A DNA stretch of 64,000 bases from Clostridia bacterium (GTDB lineage: Bacteria; Bacillota; Clostridia; Christensenellales; Maliibacteriaceae). Numbering within the stretch: position 1 is the first letter of the stretch; each line of letters begins with the position of its first letter. The notes under the pieces are model-generated. The model was not told the origin of the DNA and did not search any database. It saw nothing but the letters and a program-made list of their open reading frames with translations. Shown here piece by piece: positions 17,092 to 26,454 of this stretch. A program made the translations under genes and the position numbers. The DNA is taken from the NCBI GenBank assembly GCA_017431145.1, contig JAFRLQ010000135.1:124001-188000 (forward strand), in the 5' to 3' direction.

Positions 17092-18663
17092 TTACTTCAA
17101 ACCATACTTCCGGATGAAATACGCGGGTGTTCCGCTCCACGCATGGCAGTAGCTGTTTATAATCCTTGATCCGTATGGAGAAACGTATTTGTTCTGCGGA
17201 TCATACAACTCAAAGTAGCAGTCGGCACCGTCGTCGATCATCTGCCCCCAGTACCCGTCTATCGCTTCCAGCGCTGCGTCTTTCATTCCGTTGCATATCA
17301 GAGCTTCAACATAATGATGATACATATAAGGTGTGACCATCGGGATCGCATCTTTATCAGCGGTACAGTTTTCAAGTATCCTGATATTCGTTTCGCAGTC
17401 AAACACCTGTGCAATAATCATCCAGATTTGAGAAGCCCATGAAACCTGTCTGTTTGCGCCGCTGACAAACAAACCCTTTTCTTTATCCCATAAACTGTCA
17501 ATGGCAGCCTTTGTCACCCGTTCCAGAAGCTGTTTCAGCTGCCCTGCTCGCGCATCGTCTTTTAATTCTTCCGCAAGCACGATCGCCTGCTTGATGCTGT
17601 ATATCAGAATAGCCTGAGCACCTGCCTGCTTGTTCAATCCGTCCGCCCAGTCAAGAAAACACCACCAGTCGTCGCTGTCCTGAACCAAGCCGAACGCATC
17701 AAGGCGCATTGCAGACAATTCAATCTGACGGTAAGCCGTATCCCACAAGTCTACGAGCGTTTCCCTGTCGCCTGTATGTTCATAGTAGTCTTTCAGACAG
17801 GATACGAAAAACAGGCTGTAATCAAACAATGCCGTATCATCTACCTGAAGATTCGGTTTCGTAAACAGACACGCACCGACTCTCCCCTCGTTCTGCTTCA
17901 GTCCCGCGAACAAGTAAAGGCATCTCTTGGCAAGTGTGTTATTGTGAAAAGTCTCATAATTGGTCAACGCTTGAAGCCTCAAGTCGCCGATCCACAGTCT
18001 TCTGTCCCGTTTTGGTCCGTCTTCGAACACATCCTGCATGCATTCGGCCATCGTCTTCAATGAAACGCTGTCGAGTTTTCTGACCCGTTCAGATACTCCC
18101 TGCAGCGGCTCCACCTGAGTATAATCGGCTGAAGTAACCGTTTCACAGGTGATACTCTCTATCGTCAGCGCGTATTTCGGAGAGACGTTCAGCACGCAAA
18201 TCTCCATATAACGAAAAGCATATCTGCGATTCAGTGATAAAACGGAAGGGATTTCATCAATGTGAAAGAATTCTTCCTGTATCCAGCCTGCGCCGATCGA
18301 ACCGTGATAGTCTTCTTTCTTTTCTCCGATTTCACATGGAAGCTCGCCGAATTTGATTTTGATGAATGCCGGCGCATCCGGCGGACTTCCCTTGAAGCCA
18401 AGTCCAATCGTCACATATCCGACCTGGTGATTGCCAAAATCAAAACACACGCTGTCTCCCTCTTTCAACGGAGCTGAAAGAACAGTATCGGCTTTTTCCC
18501 TTTTGACAACTGTCCAGTCGTCACCGGTCCTTCCGATATCAACACTGTAAACAGGTTCTACTGTATCGTGATAGAACTCGGGACTGCAGGCATTTGCAAT
18601 TTCCACAAACCTATCGTTTACTTCCATCCTGAAATCCTTAATACTGTTTGAAATACTGCTCAT
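17092..18663 (-). CDS. GH78-like alpha-L-rhamnosidase family protein
   Basis: A 523-residue protein with an N-terminal beta-rich part (about 1-190) and an alpha/alpha six-hairpin domain. The segment DGPKRDRRLWIGDLR near residue 222 resembles the family motif DGPKRDR.GWTGD that carries catalytic acids, and DDWWCFLDW follows. No signal peptide is visible, so it probably acts in the cytoplasm on imported glycosides. The ATG at 18663 has GGAGGG nine bases upstream and follows the metallo-hydrolase stop by five bases. Rhamnose specificity is an inference from the family. Confidence 0.78.
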   Translation of the reverse strand: MSSISNSIKDFRMEVNDRFVEIANACSPEFYHDTVEPVYSVDIGRTGDDWTVVKREKADTVLSAPLKEGDSVCFDFGNHQVGYVTIGLGFKGSPPDAPAFIKIKFGELPCEIGEKKEDYHGSIGAGWIQEEFFHIDEIPSVLSLNRRYAFRYMEICVLNVSPKYALTIESITCETVTSADYTQVEPLQGVSERVRKLDSVSLKTMAECMQDVFEDGPKRDRRLWIGDLRLQALTNYETFHNNTLAKRCLYLFAGLKQNEGRVGACLFTKPNLQVDDTALFDYSLFFVSCLKDYYEHTGDRETLVDLWDTAYRQIELSAMRLDAFGLVQDSDDWWCFLDWADGLNKQAGAQAILIYSIKQAIVLAEELKDDARAGQLKQLLERVTKAAIDSLWDKEKGLFVSGANRQVSWASQIWMIIAQVFDCETNIRILENCTADKDAIPMVTPYMYHHYVEALICNGMKDAALEAIDGYWGQMIDDGADCYFELYDPQNKYVSPYGSRIINSYCHAWSGTPAYFIRKYGLK

Positions 18664-18668
18664 TGTTT

Positions 18669-19379
18669 TTATCCCTCCGCACTGGTATTGTCGCAAAGAA
18701 AGACCGCATATTGGCCCTGATATGCCCGCACTGTCTGATTGTGGACGTTTTCTAGTGTATAAGCGGTTTTCCCCGCCAATATTTCTTCCGCATCCCTGAT
18801 CAGTCCTGAAACAACGCACGGTTTCAGCGGGGATCCCGCATGCGAGGGCAGAACATCCTTGACCGGAAGATTCAAGTTTTCAAGCCGTTTCAGGCTGTGG
18901 ATGTAAGCCCGCATGTTTCTCATTGGTCCGAACATGAATATCCTTCCGTTTTGTATTGCATCTCCGCCAAAGAGGCACGCATATTTCGCGTCATAGATCG
19001 CGATACTTCCGGGTGTATGTCCGGGCAGTTCTATCACTTTCAGCAATCGGCCGCCCAAATCAATGGTGTCCATATCCCAGAGCGGATTCAGATTCATCTC
19101 TGCTGCACCGTCTTTTTTGAAGTACAGATTCGCATATTCGGCAGGATGCATCCATATCTTTCCAAACTGAGAATTGCATGCGACATGATCCGGATCAGCA
19201 TGTGTGTTGATCAGTTCCACAGGGAGATCCGTCAGCTGCGTTGCGATTTCAAGAGCGTTTTTACATGTCATTCCCGAATCGATCATTACCGCTTTTTCCG
19301 TCCCGGTCAGAAGAAAAAAGCGCACATTCTCTTCCTGTATACACCAAGTCTCCTGGTTTAAACGAACGACCTCTTTCAT
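18669..19379 (-). CDS. Metallo-beta-lactamase fold hydrolase
   Basis: A 236-residue MBL-fold protein. The metal motif is NTHADPDHV (H-x-D-x-D-H, with Asp where the second His of HxHxDH normally sits), followed by LPGHTPGSIAIYD and a late PSHAGSP. Hydrolytic members act on lactones, thioesters or phosphodiesters; this one is unassigned. The ATG at 19379 has AAGGGGAG upstream. It forms a two-gene operon with the GH78-like gene, so a role in handling a sugar-derived ester or lactone is possible but unproven. Confidence 0.8.
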   Translation of the reverse strand: MKEVVRLNQETWCIQEENVRFFLLTGTEKAVMIDSGMTCKNALEIATQLTDLPVELINTHADPDHVACNSQFGKIWMHPAEYANLYFKKDGAAEMNLNPLWDMDTIDLGGRLLKVIELPGHTPGSIAIYDAKYACLFGGDAIQNGRIFMFGPMRNMRAYIHSLKRLENLNLPVKDVLPSHAGSPLKPCVVSGLIRDAEEILAGKTAYTLENVHNQTVRAYQGQYAVFLCDNTSAEG

Positions 19380-19498
19380 AGCTTTTCTCCCCTTTTTTGA
19401 TATAGAATACTCTTGATTCAAGTCTCTCTCGGGCGGTGAATAGATTGCGTTTTCATTCGATCGGCGTATTAATTGCTAAATCCCTGAACACTGTAGAA

Positions 19499-19954
19499 TC
19501 AGATTTCATCCTCTTCTGATCTCCACATGAGCAATGCATCTTCTCCCGAATCCGTATAATACTTCTTTCGACGTCCATTTACATAAAAGCCGTGTTTTTG
19601 GTACAGCTGGATCGCCTCACTGTTACCTTCTCTCACTTCCAGAGAGAAATACAGCACACCCTTTTTCCGGGCATCATCGATCATCTTTTCAAGCAGTTCC
19701 GACGCAATTCCCTGATGCCTGTATTCCGGCAAAACCGCCACATTCATAACATGGCATTCATCGAAAACGATCCACGCACCGATAAATCCGGCAGGCTGAT
19801 CATCTACAAGCGCCACCAGATAATGCGCAAGCGGGTTTTCCAGTTCCTCAACGAAGGATGCCTTTGACCACGGGGTCAGAAAACACTCTGCCTCGATTCC
19901 GCATACGCCATCCACATTCTGAACATTCATTCTGACAATCTCGGGATGGATCAT
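19499..19954 (-). CDS. rimI: Ribosomal protein S18-alanine N-acetyltransferase (RimI-like GNAT)
   Basis: GNAT acetyltransferase of 151 residues. The acetyl-CoA site is VAVLPEYRHQGIASELLEK and the C-terminal SLEVREGNSEAIQLYQKHGF is typical of RimI. It overlaps the tsaB stop by four bases, the usual clustering with t6A genes. Target protein S18 is inferred from the family. Confidence 0.9.
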   Translation of the reverse strand: MIHPEIVRMNVQNVDGVCGIEAECFLTPWSKASFVEELENPLAHYLVALVDDQPAGFIGAWIVFDECHVMNVAVLPEYRHQGIASELLEKMIDDARKKGVLYFSLEVREGNSEAIQLYQKHGFYVNGRRKKYYTDSGEDALLMWRSEEDEI

Positions 19955-20628
19955 TTTTTCAAATCCCTTACAGCCTGCGGTTCCCGGATATAAAGCGGCT
20001 CAAGATCTCGATAGGTATATACTTCTCCCTTTTGCCATCTGTCCCACGCGATTTCTGCCGCCGCACCCGCGTGGATATACTGCAGTTCAGGTGCTGCAAA
20101 CCTCATGTTGTCCGATACAGCACTGTCTTTATTCGCCTGTGCGCCGTCTCCGATCAGAATATATTCCCGATCCTGCGGCTGCTGAATCATTTCCGCGAAT
20201 GAACACGCGGTAGGCTTCAGTATTTCTTCCATACCGGTTTCATTTCTTTCATAGAGCGCAGCATAAACCTGTCCTCTTCGCGCATCCAGCATCGGAATGA
20301 TACCCACAGATTTCTCTGTCACCTGGGCAGCAATCGTTTCAAGAGAATTTACCGCAACTATCGGTTTGTTCCATCCGTGTGCAAGCGCTCTCACTGTCGA
20401 CACACCGATCCGCACCCCCGTAAACGAACCCGGGCCGTTTACGACAGCCCAGCAATCAACAGACTCCTGGGTCCATCCAAGTTCATCAGTGATCTCCGCT
20501 ATCAGAGGCAGCAGCACCTGCGAGTGATTGGTCTTCTGTAAACTCCATTTCTCAAGGCAGAGTTTACCGTCTTCCATCGCAGCGACAGAGACCGTCTGTG
20601 AGCATGTATCCAGACACATCAGCCTCAT
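19951..20628 (-). CDS. tsaB: tRNA t6A synthesis protein TsaB
   Basis: ASKHA-fold partner of TsaD in making N6-threonylcarbamoyladenosine on ANN-reading tRNAs. The 225-residue protein starts MRLMCLDTCSQTVSVA and contains VVNGPGSFTGVRIGVSTVRALAHG, the standard TsaB signature, and MLDARRGQVYAALY. Its ATG shares an ATGA with the tsaE stop, with GGAGGG upstream. tsaD is not in the window. Confidence 0.95.
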   Translation of the reverse strand: MRLMCLDTCSQTVSVAAMEDGKLCLEKWSLQKTNHSQVLLPLIAEITDELGWTQESVDCWAVVNGPGSFTGVRIGVSTVRALAHGWNKPIVAVNSLETIAAQVTEKSVGIIPMLDARRGQVYAALYERNETGMEEILKPTACSFAEMIQQPQDREYILIGDGAQANKDSAVSDNMRFAAPELQYIHAGAAAEIAWDRWQKGEVYTYRDLEPLYIREPQAVRDLKK

Positions 20629-21050
20629 TTTAATCCCTCCACACAAATGTTTCTCTTTTCCTCATCAATCCGGTTAATATACACATTGATGCGCGGAACC
20701 GGCAGTTCATCGCCCAGTCTTTCAGGCCATTCGATCAATGTTACACCGTCAGAATCAACTGCATCATAAAAACCGATCGCATAAACCTGTTCGACAGTAT
20801 CCAGCCGATACAGATCAAAATGATGAATCGTCAGCCTTCCGCCCTCGTAAATCTGCCACAATGCATACGTCGGACTTGTGACCGGCTCACTGTAACCGAG
20901 ACCTATTGCGATCCCCTGAACAAAAGCCGTCTTCCCCGCTCCAAGATTCCCGTAAAGCGCTATCACATCGCCTGCCTGCAGCTCCTGTGCGAGGTTTTCA
21001 GCAAAACTGTATGTATCATTCAGGTTTTCACAAATCTTTGTTCTAATCAT
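20625..21050 (-). CDS. tsaE: tRNA t6A ATPase TsaE
   Basis: P-loop ATPase of 141 residues that drives turnover of the TsaBD complex. Walker A GNLGAGKTAF lies near residues 32-41, SPTYALWQIYEG and HFDLYRLD follow, and LIEWPERL near residue 108. The start is set at the ATG at 21050 inside the end of uvrA (8-base overlap), because upstream residues in frame belong to uvrA sequence. The overlap means it is translated as part of the uvrBA message. Confidence 0.95.
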   Translation of the reverse strand: MIRTKICENLNDTYSFAENLAQELQAGDVIALYGNLGAGKTAFVQGIAIGLGYSEPVTSPTYALWQIYEGGRLTIHHFDLYRLDTVEQVYAIGFYDAVDSDGVTLIEWPERLGDELPVPRINVYINRIDEEKRNICVEGLK

Positions 21051-23892
21051 GTTTTTCACCGTTAAGCACCTTCCGGAGGCATAATCCTGTTGCGCTGCCC
21101 GAAGTGTCTGCAATCTCTTCGGGTGTTCCATGTGCGATCACGAATCCGCCCTTATCACCGCCTTCGGGGCCCATATCGATGACATAATCAGCTGTTTTGA
21201 TCACATCAAGATTATGCTCGATAACGAGTATCGAATTGCCCATGTCTCTCAGTCTGAACAGGATTCGGATCAGTCTTGACACATCATCAACATGCAGTCC
21301 CGTTGTGGGCTCATCAAGAATGTAAAACGTTTTTCCTGTTGCTTTCCTTGAAAGCTCTGATGCAAGTTTGATCCGCTGTGCTTCTCCTCCTGACAGTGTC
21401 GTTGAGGGTTGCCCGAGCTTAATATATGATAAGCCGACATCCATCAACGTCTGGAGTTTGTTCTTGAGTTTCGGAAAGTTTTCGAAGAAACAATATGCTT
21501 CCTCTACGGTCATCTCAAGGACATCCGAAATGTTTTTCCCCTTGTATTTTACCTCAAGTGTTTCAGTGTTGTATCTTTTACCTCTGCAGACATCACATGG
21601 CACATATACGTCAGGAAGGAAATTCATCTCAATCTTTGTGATCCCGTCACCGCGGCAGGTCTCACATCTGCCGCCGGGCACATTGAATGAGAATCTCGCT
21701 GCAGTATATCCTCTTATTTTGGCTTCTGCCGTTTTTGCAAAGAGCTGTCTGATCAGATCAAACAGTCCGATATAAGTCGCTGGATTAGACCTCGGAGACC
21801 GTCCGATAGGCGATTGATCGATATTGATCACTTTGTCCAGCTGCTTCAGTCCCTGAACCGCTTGCACATCACCGTATCTGACTTTTGCCCTGTTCAACTC
21901 ATGTGCAAGATATGGATAAAGCGTCTGGTTCACAAGAGAACTCTTGCCTGATCCGGATACGCCTGTCACACAGGTCAGAACACCCAGCGGGATCCTGACA
22001 TCGATATCTTTCAGATTGTTCTGTCGTGCACCCTGTATCGTCAAATATCCGGCCGGTTCTTTTCTCTTTTCAGGTATCCGAATGCTCTTTTTGCCTGACA
22101 GATACTGACCGGTGATGGATTCTTCCGCATCTACGATATCTTCCGGCTTCCCTTCGAATATGATCCTCCCGCCGTTCACACCTGCACCCGGCCCGACATC
22201 TATCAGGTAATCCGCCTGCCGCATCGTCTCTTCATCATGTTCAACAACGATGAGCGTATTGCCAAGATCTGTCATATCACGAAGCGTATTCAGCAGTTTT
22301 GCGTTGTCAGACTGATGAAGACCGATCGACGGTTCATCGAGGATATAAATCACGCCGCTTAAAGCGGAACCGATCTGAGTCGCCAGCCTGATTCTCTGCG
22401 ATTCCCCTCCCGACAGCGTAGCCGCACCTCGTGACAGTGTCAGGTAGTCCAAGCCAACATTCTGTAAAAACTGAAGCCTGGATCTGATTTCCTTGATGAT
22501 CCGTCTGGCGATCGCTTCATCGCGTTCAGACAGCTGCATTTCCTGCAGAAATGACAGTTCATCCCGGATAGACAGATCACACAACGACGGAAGTGTTTTA
22601 TCCGCCACCGTTACAGCAGCCGCTTCCCGTTTCAATCTTTTTCCTTTGCACTGCGGACAGAGTTTCATTGTCATCAGTTTTTCATATTCCATCCGCGCGG
22701 CATCCGACGAAGACTCCTGATATCTTCTGGTGATACTGTTGATAACACCCTCGAAAACCGTTGTATAAGTCCCGGATCCATTCTCTCTCGCATAATGGAC
22801 TTTGATTTTTTCATCGCCTGTCCCGTACAGAATAATATGCTTCTGTCTGTCATCCAATGCTGAATAGGGAGTATCCACGGAAAACCCATATTTTTCTCCC
22901 AAAGCATTAAAATAGGTCATGGCAACGCTTTTGGCATCTGAGTTCCAGCCGGGAGCGTCAATCGCTCCCTGTGAGAGGCTGATGCTCTTATCCGGAACGA
23001 TCATGTCCTCGTCAATTGACTGAATGTATCCCAAGCCCGAGCAGTTCGGACATGCGCCGAACGGCGAGTTGAAAGAAAACATCCGCGGTGAGAGTTCTTC
23101 AACTGATATATTGCAGACAGAACATGCGTATTTCGACGAAAACAGCATGTCTTTTTCATCTGTGGAGACGATGACGATACCTTTCCCGACACTCAGCCCT
23201 GTCTCAAGAGAATCCGCAAGACGTGCGCGGATCCCGTCACGGATTATCAGTCTGTCAATGACAACATCTATCGAATGCCTTTTGTTTTTATCAAGCTGAA
23301 TATCATCCGAGAGTTCTCTCATCTCGTTGTCAACTCTGACCCTGACATATCCATCTTTGCTTAATTGTGCCAGGGTTCTCTGATGTTCTCCTTTTCTTCC
23401 CGTCACGACCGGTGCGAGAACCATGATCCTGGATCTTTCCGGCAGTGCTTCTACGCTTGAGATCATCTGATCGATCGACTGCGGCTCGATCGGTCTGCCG
23501 CAGTTCGGGCAATGCGGAATACCGATGCGCGCATACAGCAGTCTGAGATAATCATATATCTCCGTCACGGTACCAACGGTTGAACGCGGATTTCGACCGG
23601 TTGTTTTCTGATCAATACTGATCGCCGGAGACAATCCGTCGATTGCATCGACATCCGGTTTGTCCATTTGCCCCAGAAACATCCTGGCGTATGAGGACAA
23701 AGACTCCACATATCTTCTCTGCCCTTCCGCATAAATCGTATCGAAGGCAAGAGAACTTTTTCCGGAACCGCTGATCCCCGTAACAACTGTCATTCTGTTT
23801 TTGGGAATATGTACGGTCACGTTTTTCAGGTTGTGAACACGCGCACCGCGCACAACCAGATCCTTTATAAACTTTTCTCTTAATTCACTCAT
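21043..23892 (-). CDS. uvrA: Excinuclease ABC subunit A
   Basis: Damage-recognition ATPase of nucleotide excision repair, 949 residues. It has two ABC modules (Walker [14 protein letters not shown] near 39 and [13 protein letters not shown] near 645), ABC signatures [13 protein letters not shown] and [13 protein letters not shown], and zinc cysteine pairs such as CPNC, CSVC, CPQC and CETC. Length is typical. Its start overlaps the uvrB stop by four bases. Confidence 0.98.
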   Translation of the reverse strand: MSELREKFIKDLVVRGARVHNLKNVTVHIPKNRMTVVTGISGSGKSSLAFDTIYAEGQRRYVESLSSYARMFLGQMDKPDVDAIDGLSPAISIDQKTTGRNPRSTVGTVTEIYDYLRLLYARIGIPHCPNCGRPIEPQSIDQMISSVEALPERSRIMVLAPVVTGRKGEHQRTLAQLSKDGYVRVRVDNEMRELSDDIQLDKNKRHSIDVVIDRLIIRDGIRARLADSLETGLSVGKGIVIVSTDEKDMLFSSKYACSVCNISVEELSPRMFSFNSPFGACPNCSGLGYIQSIDEDMIVPDKSISLSQGAIDAPGWNSDAKSVAMTYFNALGEKYGFSVDTPYSALDDRQKHIILYGTGDEKIKVHYARENGSGTYTTVFEGVINSITRRYQESSSDAARMEYEKLMTMKLCPQCKGKRLKREAAAVTVADKTLPSLCDLSIRDELSFLQEMQLSERDEAIARRIIKEIRSRLQFLQNVGLDYLTLSRGAATLSGGESQRIRLATQIGSALSGVIYILDEPSIGLHQSDNAKLLNTLRDMTDLGNTLIVVEHDEETMRQADYLIDVGPGAGVNGGRIIFEGKPEDIVDAEESITGQYLSGKKSIRIPEKRKEPAGYLTIQGARQNNLKDIDVRIPLGVLTCVTGVSGSGKSSLVNQTLYPYLAHELNRAKVRYGDVQAVQGLKQLDKVINIDQSPIGRSPRSNPATYIGLFDLIRQLFAKTAEAKIRGYTAARFSFNVPGGRCETCRGDGITKIEMNFLPDVYVPCDVCRGKRYNTETLEVKYKGKNISDVLEMTVEEAYCFFENFPKLKNKLQTLMDVGLSYIKLGQPSTTLSGGEAQRIKLASELSRKATGKTFYILDEPTTGLHVDDVSRLIRILFRLRDMGNSILVIEHNLDVIKTADYVIDMGPEGGDKGGFVIAHGTPEEIADTSGSATGLCLRKVLNGEKHD

Positions 23893-25859
23893 TCCTGTTC
23901 CGTCCTAAGTTCAAACAAGCGATCACGAAGCGATGCGGCAAGTTCAAAATCAAGCACTTTCGCCGCTTCAATCATATCATGTTCCAGTCTGCGAATTGTC
24001 TCTTCCCTCGACAATCCGTCATAAATGATCTGCGATCCTTCCGCCCTGTCGTTCTTAACTTCCTTCGTGATCATCAGCAGATCCCGGACCGGCGATTGGA
24101 TTGTCTTCGGCACAATGTGGTGGACCTGATTGTACTGCTCCTGTAGTTCTCTTCTTCTGTTCGTCTCCGTAATCGCAGCTCTCATGGAATCCGTGATGTT
24201 GTCTGCGTACATGATGACTCTTCCGTTTACGTTGCGCGCCGCCCGTCCGATCGTCTGAATCAGCGATCTTTCCGACCGCAGAAAACCTTCCTTATCGGCA
24301 TCCAGGATCGCCACTACGGATACTTCCGGAAGGTCCAGGCCTTCGCGAAGAAGATTGATTCCGATCAACACATCGAACTTGCCCAGCCGAAGATCTCGCA
24401 GCAGTTCGCTTCTCTCCAGTGTTTGAATCTCGCTGTGCAGATATCTGGCGCGCACACCCATGTTTACATAATAGTCCGTTAAGCTTTCCGCCATTTTTTT
24501 GGTCAGCGTTGTAACAAGCATGCGCTCACCGTTTTGTTCGCATTTCCTGATCTCGCCGTACAGGTCATCCACCTGACCGCGTATGGGTCTTACGATTATC
24601 TGCGGATCAAGAAGCCCTGTCGGCCGTATGATCTGTTCAATCACCGGGGCTCCCGTGCTTCTTTCGATATCACCCGGAGTCGCACTGACAAAAACAGCCT
24701 GCGCAATGTGCGACCAGAATTCCTCAAACTTCAGAGGCCTGTTATCAAAGGCCGCATCCAGGCGAAACCCGTATTTTACCAGACTCTCTTTTCTGGCACG
24801 GTCACCGGCATACATTGCGCGAACCTGAGGCAGCGTTACATGTGACTCGTCAACGATCAGCAGAAAATCTTTGGGGAAATAATCCAAAAGTGTAAACGGA
24901 GCGTCTCCCGGTTTTCTGTTTTCAAAGTATCTAGAATAGTTTTCAATGCCGGTGCAGTAACCGATCTCGCGCATCATTTCAATGTCCATCGAAACCCTCT
25001 GCTCCAGCCGCTGCGCCTCAAGAAGCTGATCATTGTCCCGGAAACGTTTTACCTGCTCCTGTTTATCCTGTTCAATGACAGATAATGCTCTTTCGATGGA
25101 CTCCATGGAAGTTGCATAAAACGACGCAGGCATGATCTGCGCATGTAATCTGTCTGCGGTAATCTCTCCTGTCAGAGAATCCATTTCCGAAATCCGCTCG
25201 ATTTCATCACCAAAAAACTCAATCCGAAGTACACGGTCTGCTTTGCTGATCGGATACACCTCGACCACATCGCCGCGGACTCTGAAATTGCCTCTTTCAG
25301 GCGCAACATCATTGCGTTCATACTGTATCGCGATAAGTTCACGAAGCAGATCATCCCGTTCTTTCGTCATCCCCGGTCTCAGGGAAATCGTCAAATCATT
25401 GTATTCTTCCGGACTGCCCATCGAATAAATGCAGGAAACACTGGCCACTATGATCACATCGCTTCGTTCCGAAAGCGCAGCTGTGGCACTGTGTCTCAAG
25501 CGATCGATTTCATCGTTGATGCTCGAGTCTTTTTCAATATATGTATCCGAAGACACGATATATGCTTCCGGCTGATAATAGTCATAATAACTGACAAAGT
25601 ACTCCACCGCATTGTTGGGGAAGATCTCTTTCAACTCGCTGCAAAGCTGCGCAGCCAGCGTCTTGTTGTGGGCCAGAATCAGAGTCGGTTTATTGATTTT
25701 TTCAATTACGTTTGCGATCGTAAACGTTTTCCCCGATCCCGTTACCCCCATGAGAATCTGGAACTTTTCACCTTTCTGTATCCCGGACACAAGATCTCTG
25801 ATTGCTTCGGGCTGATCCCCGGTTGGTGTTTTATCCGATATGATCTCAAAACGATTCAT
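23889..25859 (-). CDS. uvrB: Excinuclease ABC subunit B
   Basis: Helicase-like subunit that verifies damage and recruits UvrC. The 656-residue protein has Walker [11 protein letters not shown] (38-47), the damage-probing beta-hairpin region [13 protein letters not shown], helicase motifs such as DESHVTLPQ and IGRAARN, and a C-terminal UVR domain ([21 protein letters not shown]) for UvrC binding. The ATG at 25859 has GGAGGG six bases upstream. A LexA-type box lies 69 bases further up, so it is probably SOS-induced. Confidence 0.98.
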   Translation of the reverse strand: MNRFEIISDKTPTGDQPEAIRDLVSGIQKGEKFQILMGVTGSGKTFTIANVIEKINKPTLILAHNKTLAAQLCSELKEIFPNNAVEYFVSYYDYYQPEAYIVSSDTYIEKDSSINDEIDRLRHSATAALSERSDVIIVASVSCIYSMGSPEEYNDLTISLRPGMTKERDDLLRELIAIQYERNDVAPERGNFRVRGDVVEVYPISKADRVLRIEFFGDEIERISEMDSLTGEITADRLHAQIMPASFYATSMESIERALSVIEQDKQEQVKRFRDNDQLLEAQRLEQRVSMDIEMMREIGYCTGIENYSRYFENRKPGDAPFTLLDYFPKDFLLIVDESHVTLPQVRAMYAGDRARKESLVKYGFRLDAAFDNRPLKFEEFWSHIAQAVFVSATPGDIERSTGAPVIEQIIRPTGLLDPQIIVRPIRGQVDDLYGEIRKCEQNGERMLVTTLTKKMAESLTDYYVNMGVRARYLHSEIQTLERSELLRDLRLGKFDVLIGINLLREGLDLPEVSVVAILDADKEGFLRSERSLIQTIGRAARNVNGRVIMYADNITDSMRAAITETNRRRELQEQYNQVHHIVPKTIQSPVRDLLMITKEVKNDRAEGSQIIYDGLSREETIRRLEHDMIEAAKVLDFELAASLRDRLFELRTEQE

Positions 25860-25895
25860 CAGATACCCTCCTGTGTTCCAATTCCATTTCAGTTT

Positions 25896-25901
25896 ATCAT
25901 A
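25896..25901 (-). promoter_or_regulatory. Possible -10 of the uvrB operon
   Basis: TATGAT on the minus strand, 37 bases before uvrB. The -35 is weak (AAGTAT), and the LexA-type box lies just beyond it. Confidence 0.35.
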
Positions 25902-25927
25902 TGCAACTGCAAAAAAGAATACTTTTT

Positions 25928-25941
25928 CGAACATATGTTTT
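25928..25941. promoter_or_regulatory. LexA (DinR)-type SOS box
   Basis: CGAACATATGTTTT matches the Bacillota SOS consensus CGAACRNRYGTTYC at every fixed position except the last. It sits 69 bases upstream of uvrB, close to the putative -35, so LexA binding would block the uvrB-uvrA-tsaE-tsaB-rimI operon until DNA damage. Confidence 0.75.
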
Positions 25942-25942
25942 A

Positions 25943-25969
25943 GAGTCAGCCCCTTTTGAGGGCTGACTC
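25943..25969. terminator. Strong hairpin after ybaK, no T tract on its strand
   Basis: Perfect 10-bp stem GAGTCAGCCC / GGGCTGACTC with a 7-base loop directly after the ybaK stop codon. After it the minus strand reads TCTAAAACA rather than a T run, so it may stabilise the ybaK message or insulate it weakly from uvrB. Confidence 0.45.
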
Positions 25970-25970
25970 C

Positions 25971-26453
25971 TTACTCTTGTATCAAATCAATATACTCAGC
26001 TTCCGAAACACTGCACAAATCATCCGGTGAAAGGGAAAGCTGTACGCCGATTCTTCCTCCGCTGATATATATCCGGTCAAAAAGCTGCGCGGTCTCGTCA
26101 ATGAACGTCATGTACTTCTTCTTCATTCCGATCGGAGAACATCCGCCTCTGATATAACCTGTAACGTTATTGATATCCTTCACGTGGATCAATGAAACAC
26201 TTTTCTCGTCCGCCGCTTTTGCCGCCTTCTTCAGATCCAGTGTTTCCGCTACCGGTACGACAAACACATAATAATTTCTTGGTCTGCCCTCTGCCACGAG
26301 CGTCTTAAACACGGATTCCTTTTCAAGTCCGAGCAGCGCTGCAACCGTGACGCCGTCGCTAAACTCTTTGCATTCGTACAGCATTTCCTGATACGCCATA
26401 CCATTTTGTTCCAGAATGCGCTCAGCGTTTGTTTTATTCTCTTTTTTGGCCAT
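25971..26453 (-). CDS. ybaK: YbaK-type Cys-tRNA(Pro) deacylase
   Basis: Trans-editing hydrolase of 160 residues that clears Cys (or Ala) from mischarged tRNA-Pro. It has the YbaK/EbsC fold pattern: FKTLVAEG, YYVFVVPVAETLDLKKAAKA and the conserved glycine-rich TGYIRGGCSPIGMKKK. It begins one base after the acyl-CoA ligase stop, an odd partner for a tRNA-editing enzyme. Confidence 0.92.
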   Translation of the reverse strand: MAKKENKTNAERILEQNGMAYQEMLYECKEFSDGVTVAALLGLEKESVFKTLVAEGRPRNYYVFVVPVAETLDLKKAAKAADEKSVSLIHVKDINNVTGYIRGGCSPIGMKKKYMTFIDETAQLFDRIYISGGRIGVQLSLSPDDLCSVSEAEYIDLIQE

Positions 26454-26454
26454 T

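Noticed and set aside
25860-25934. Longer N-terminus for uvrB starting at 25934
   Set aside because: It runs through the SOS box and promoter, while GGAGGG and the conserved UvrB start lie at 25859.
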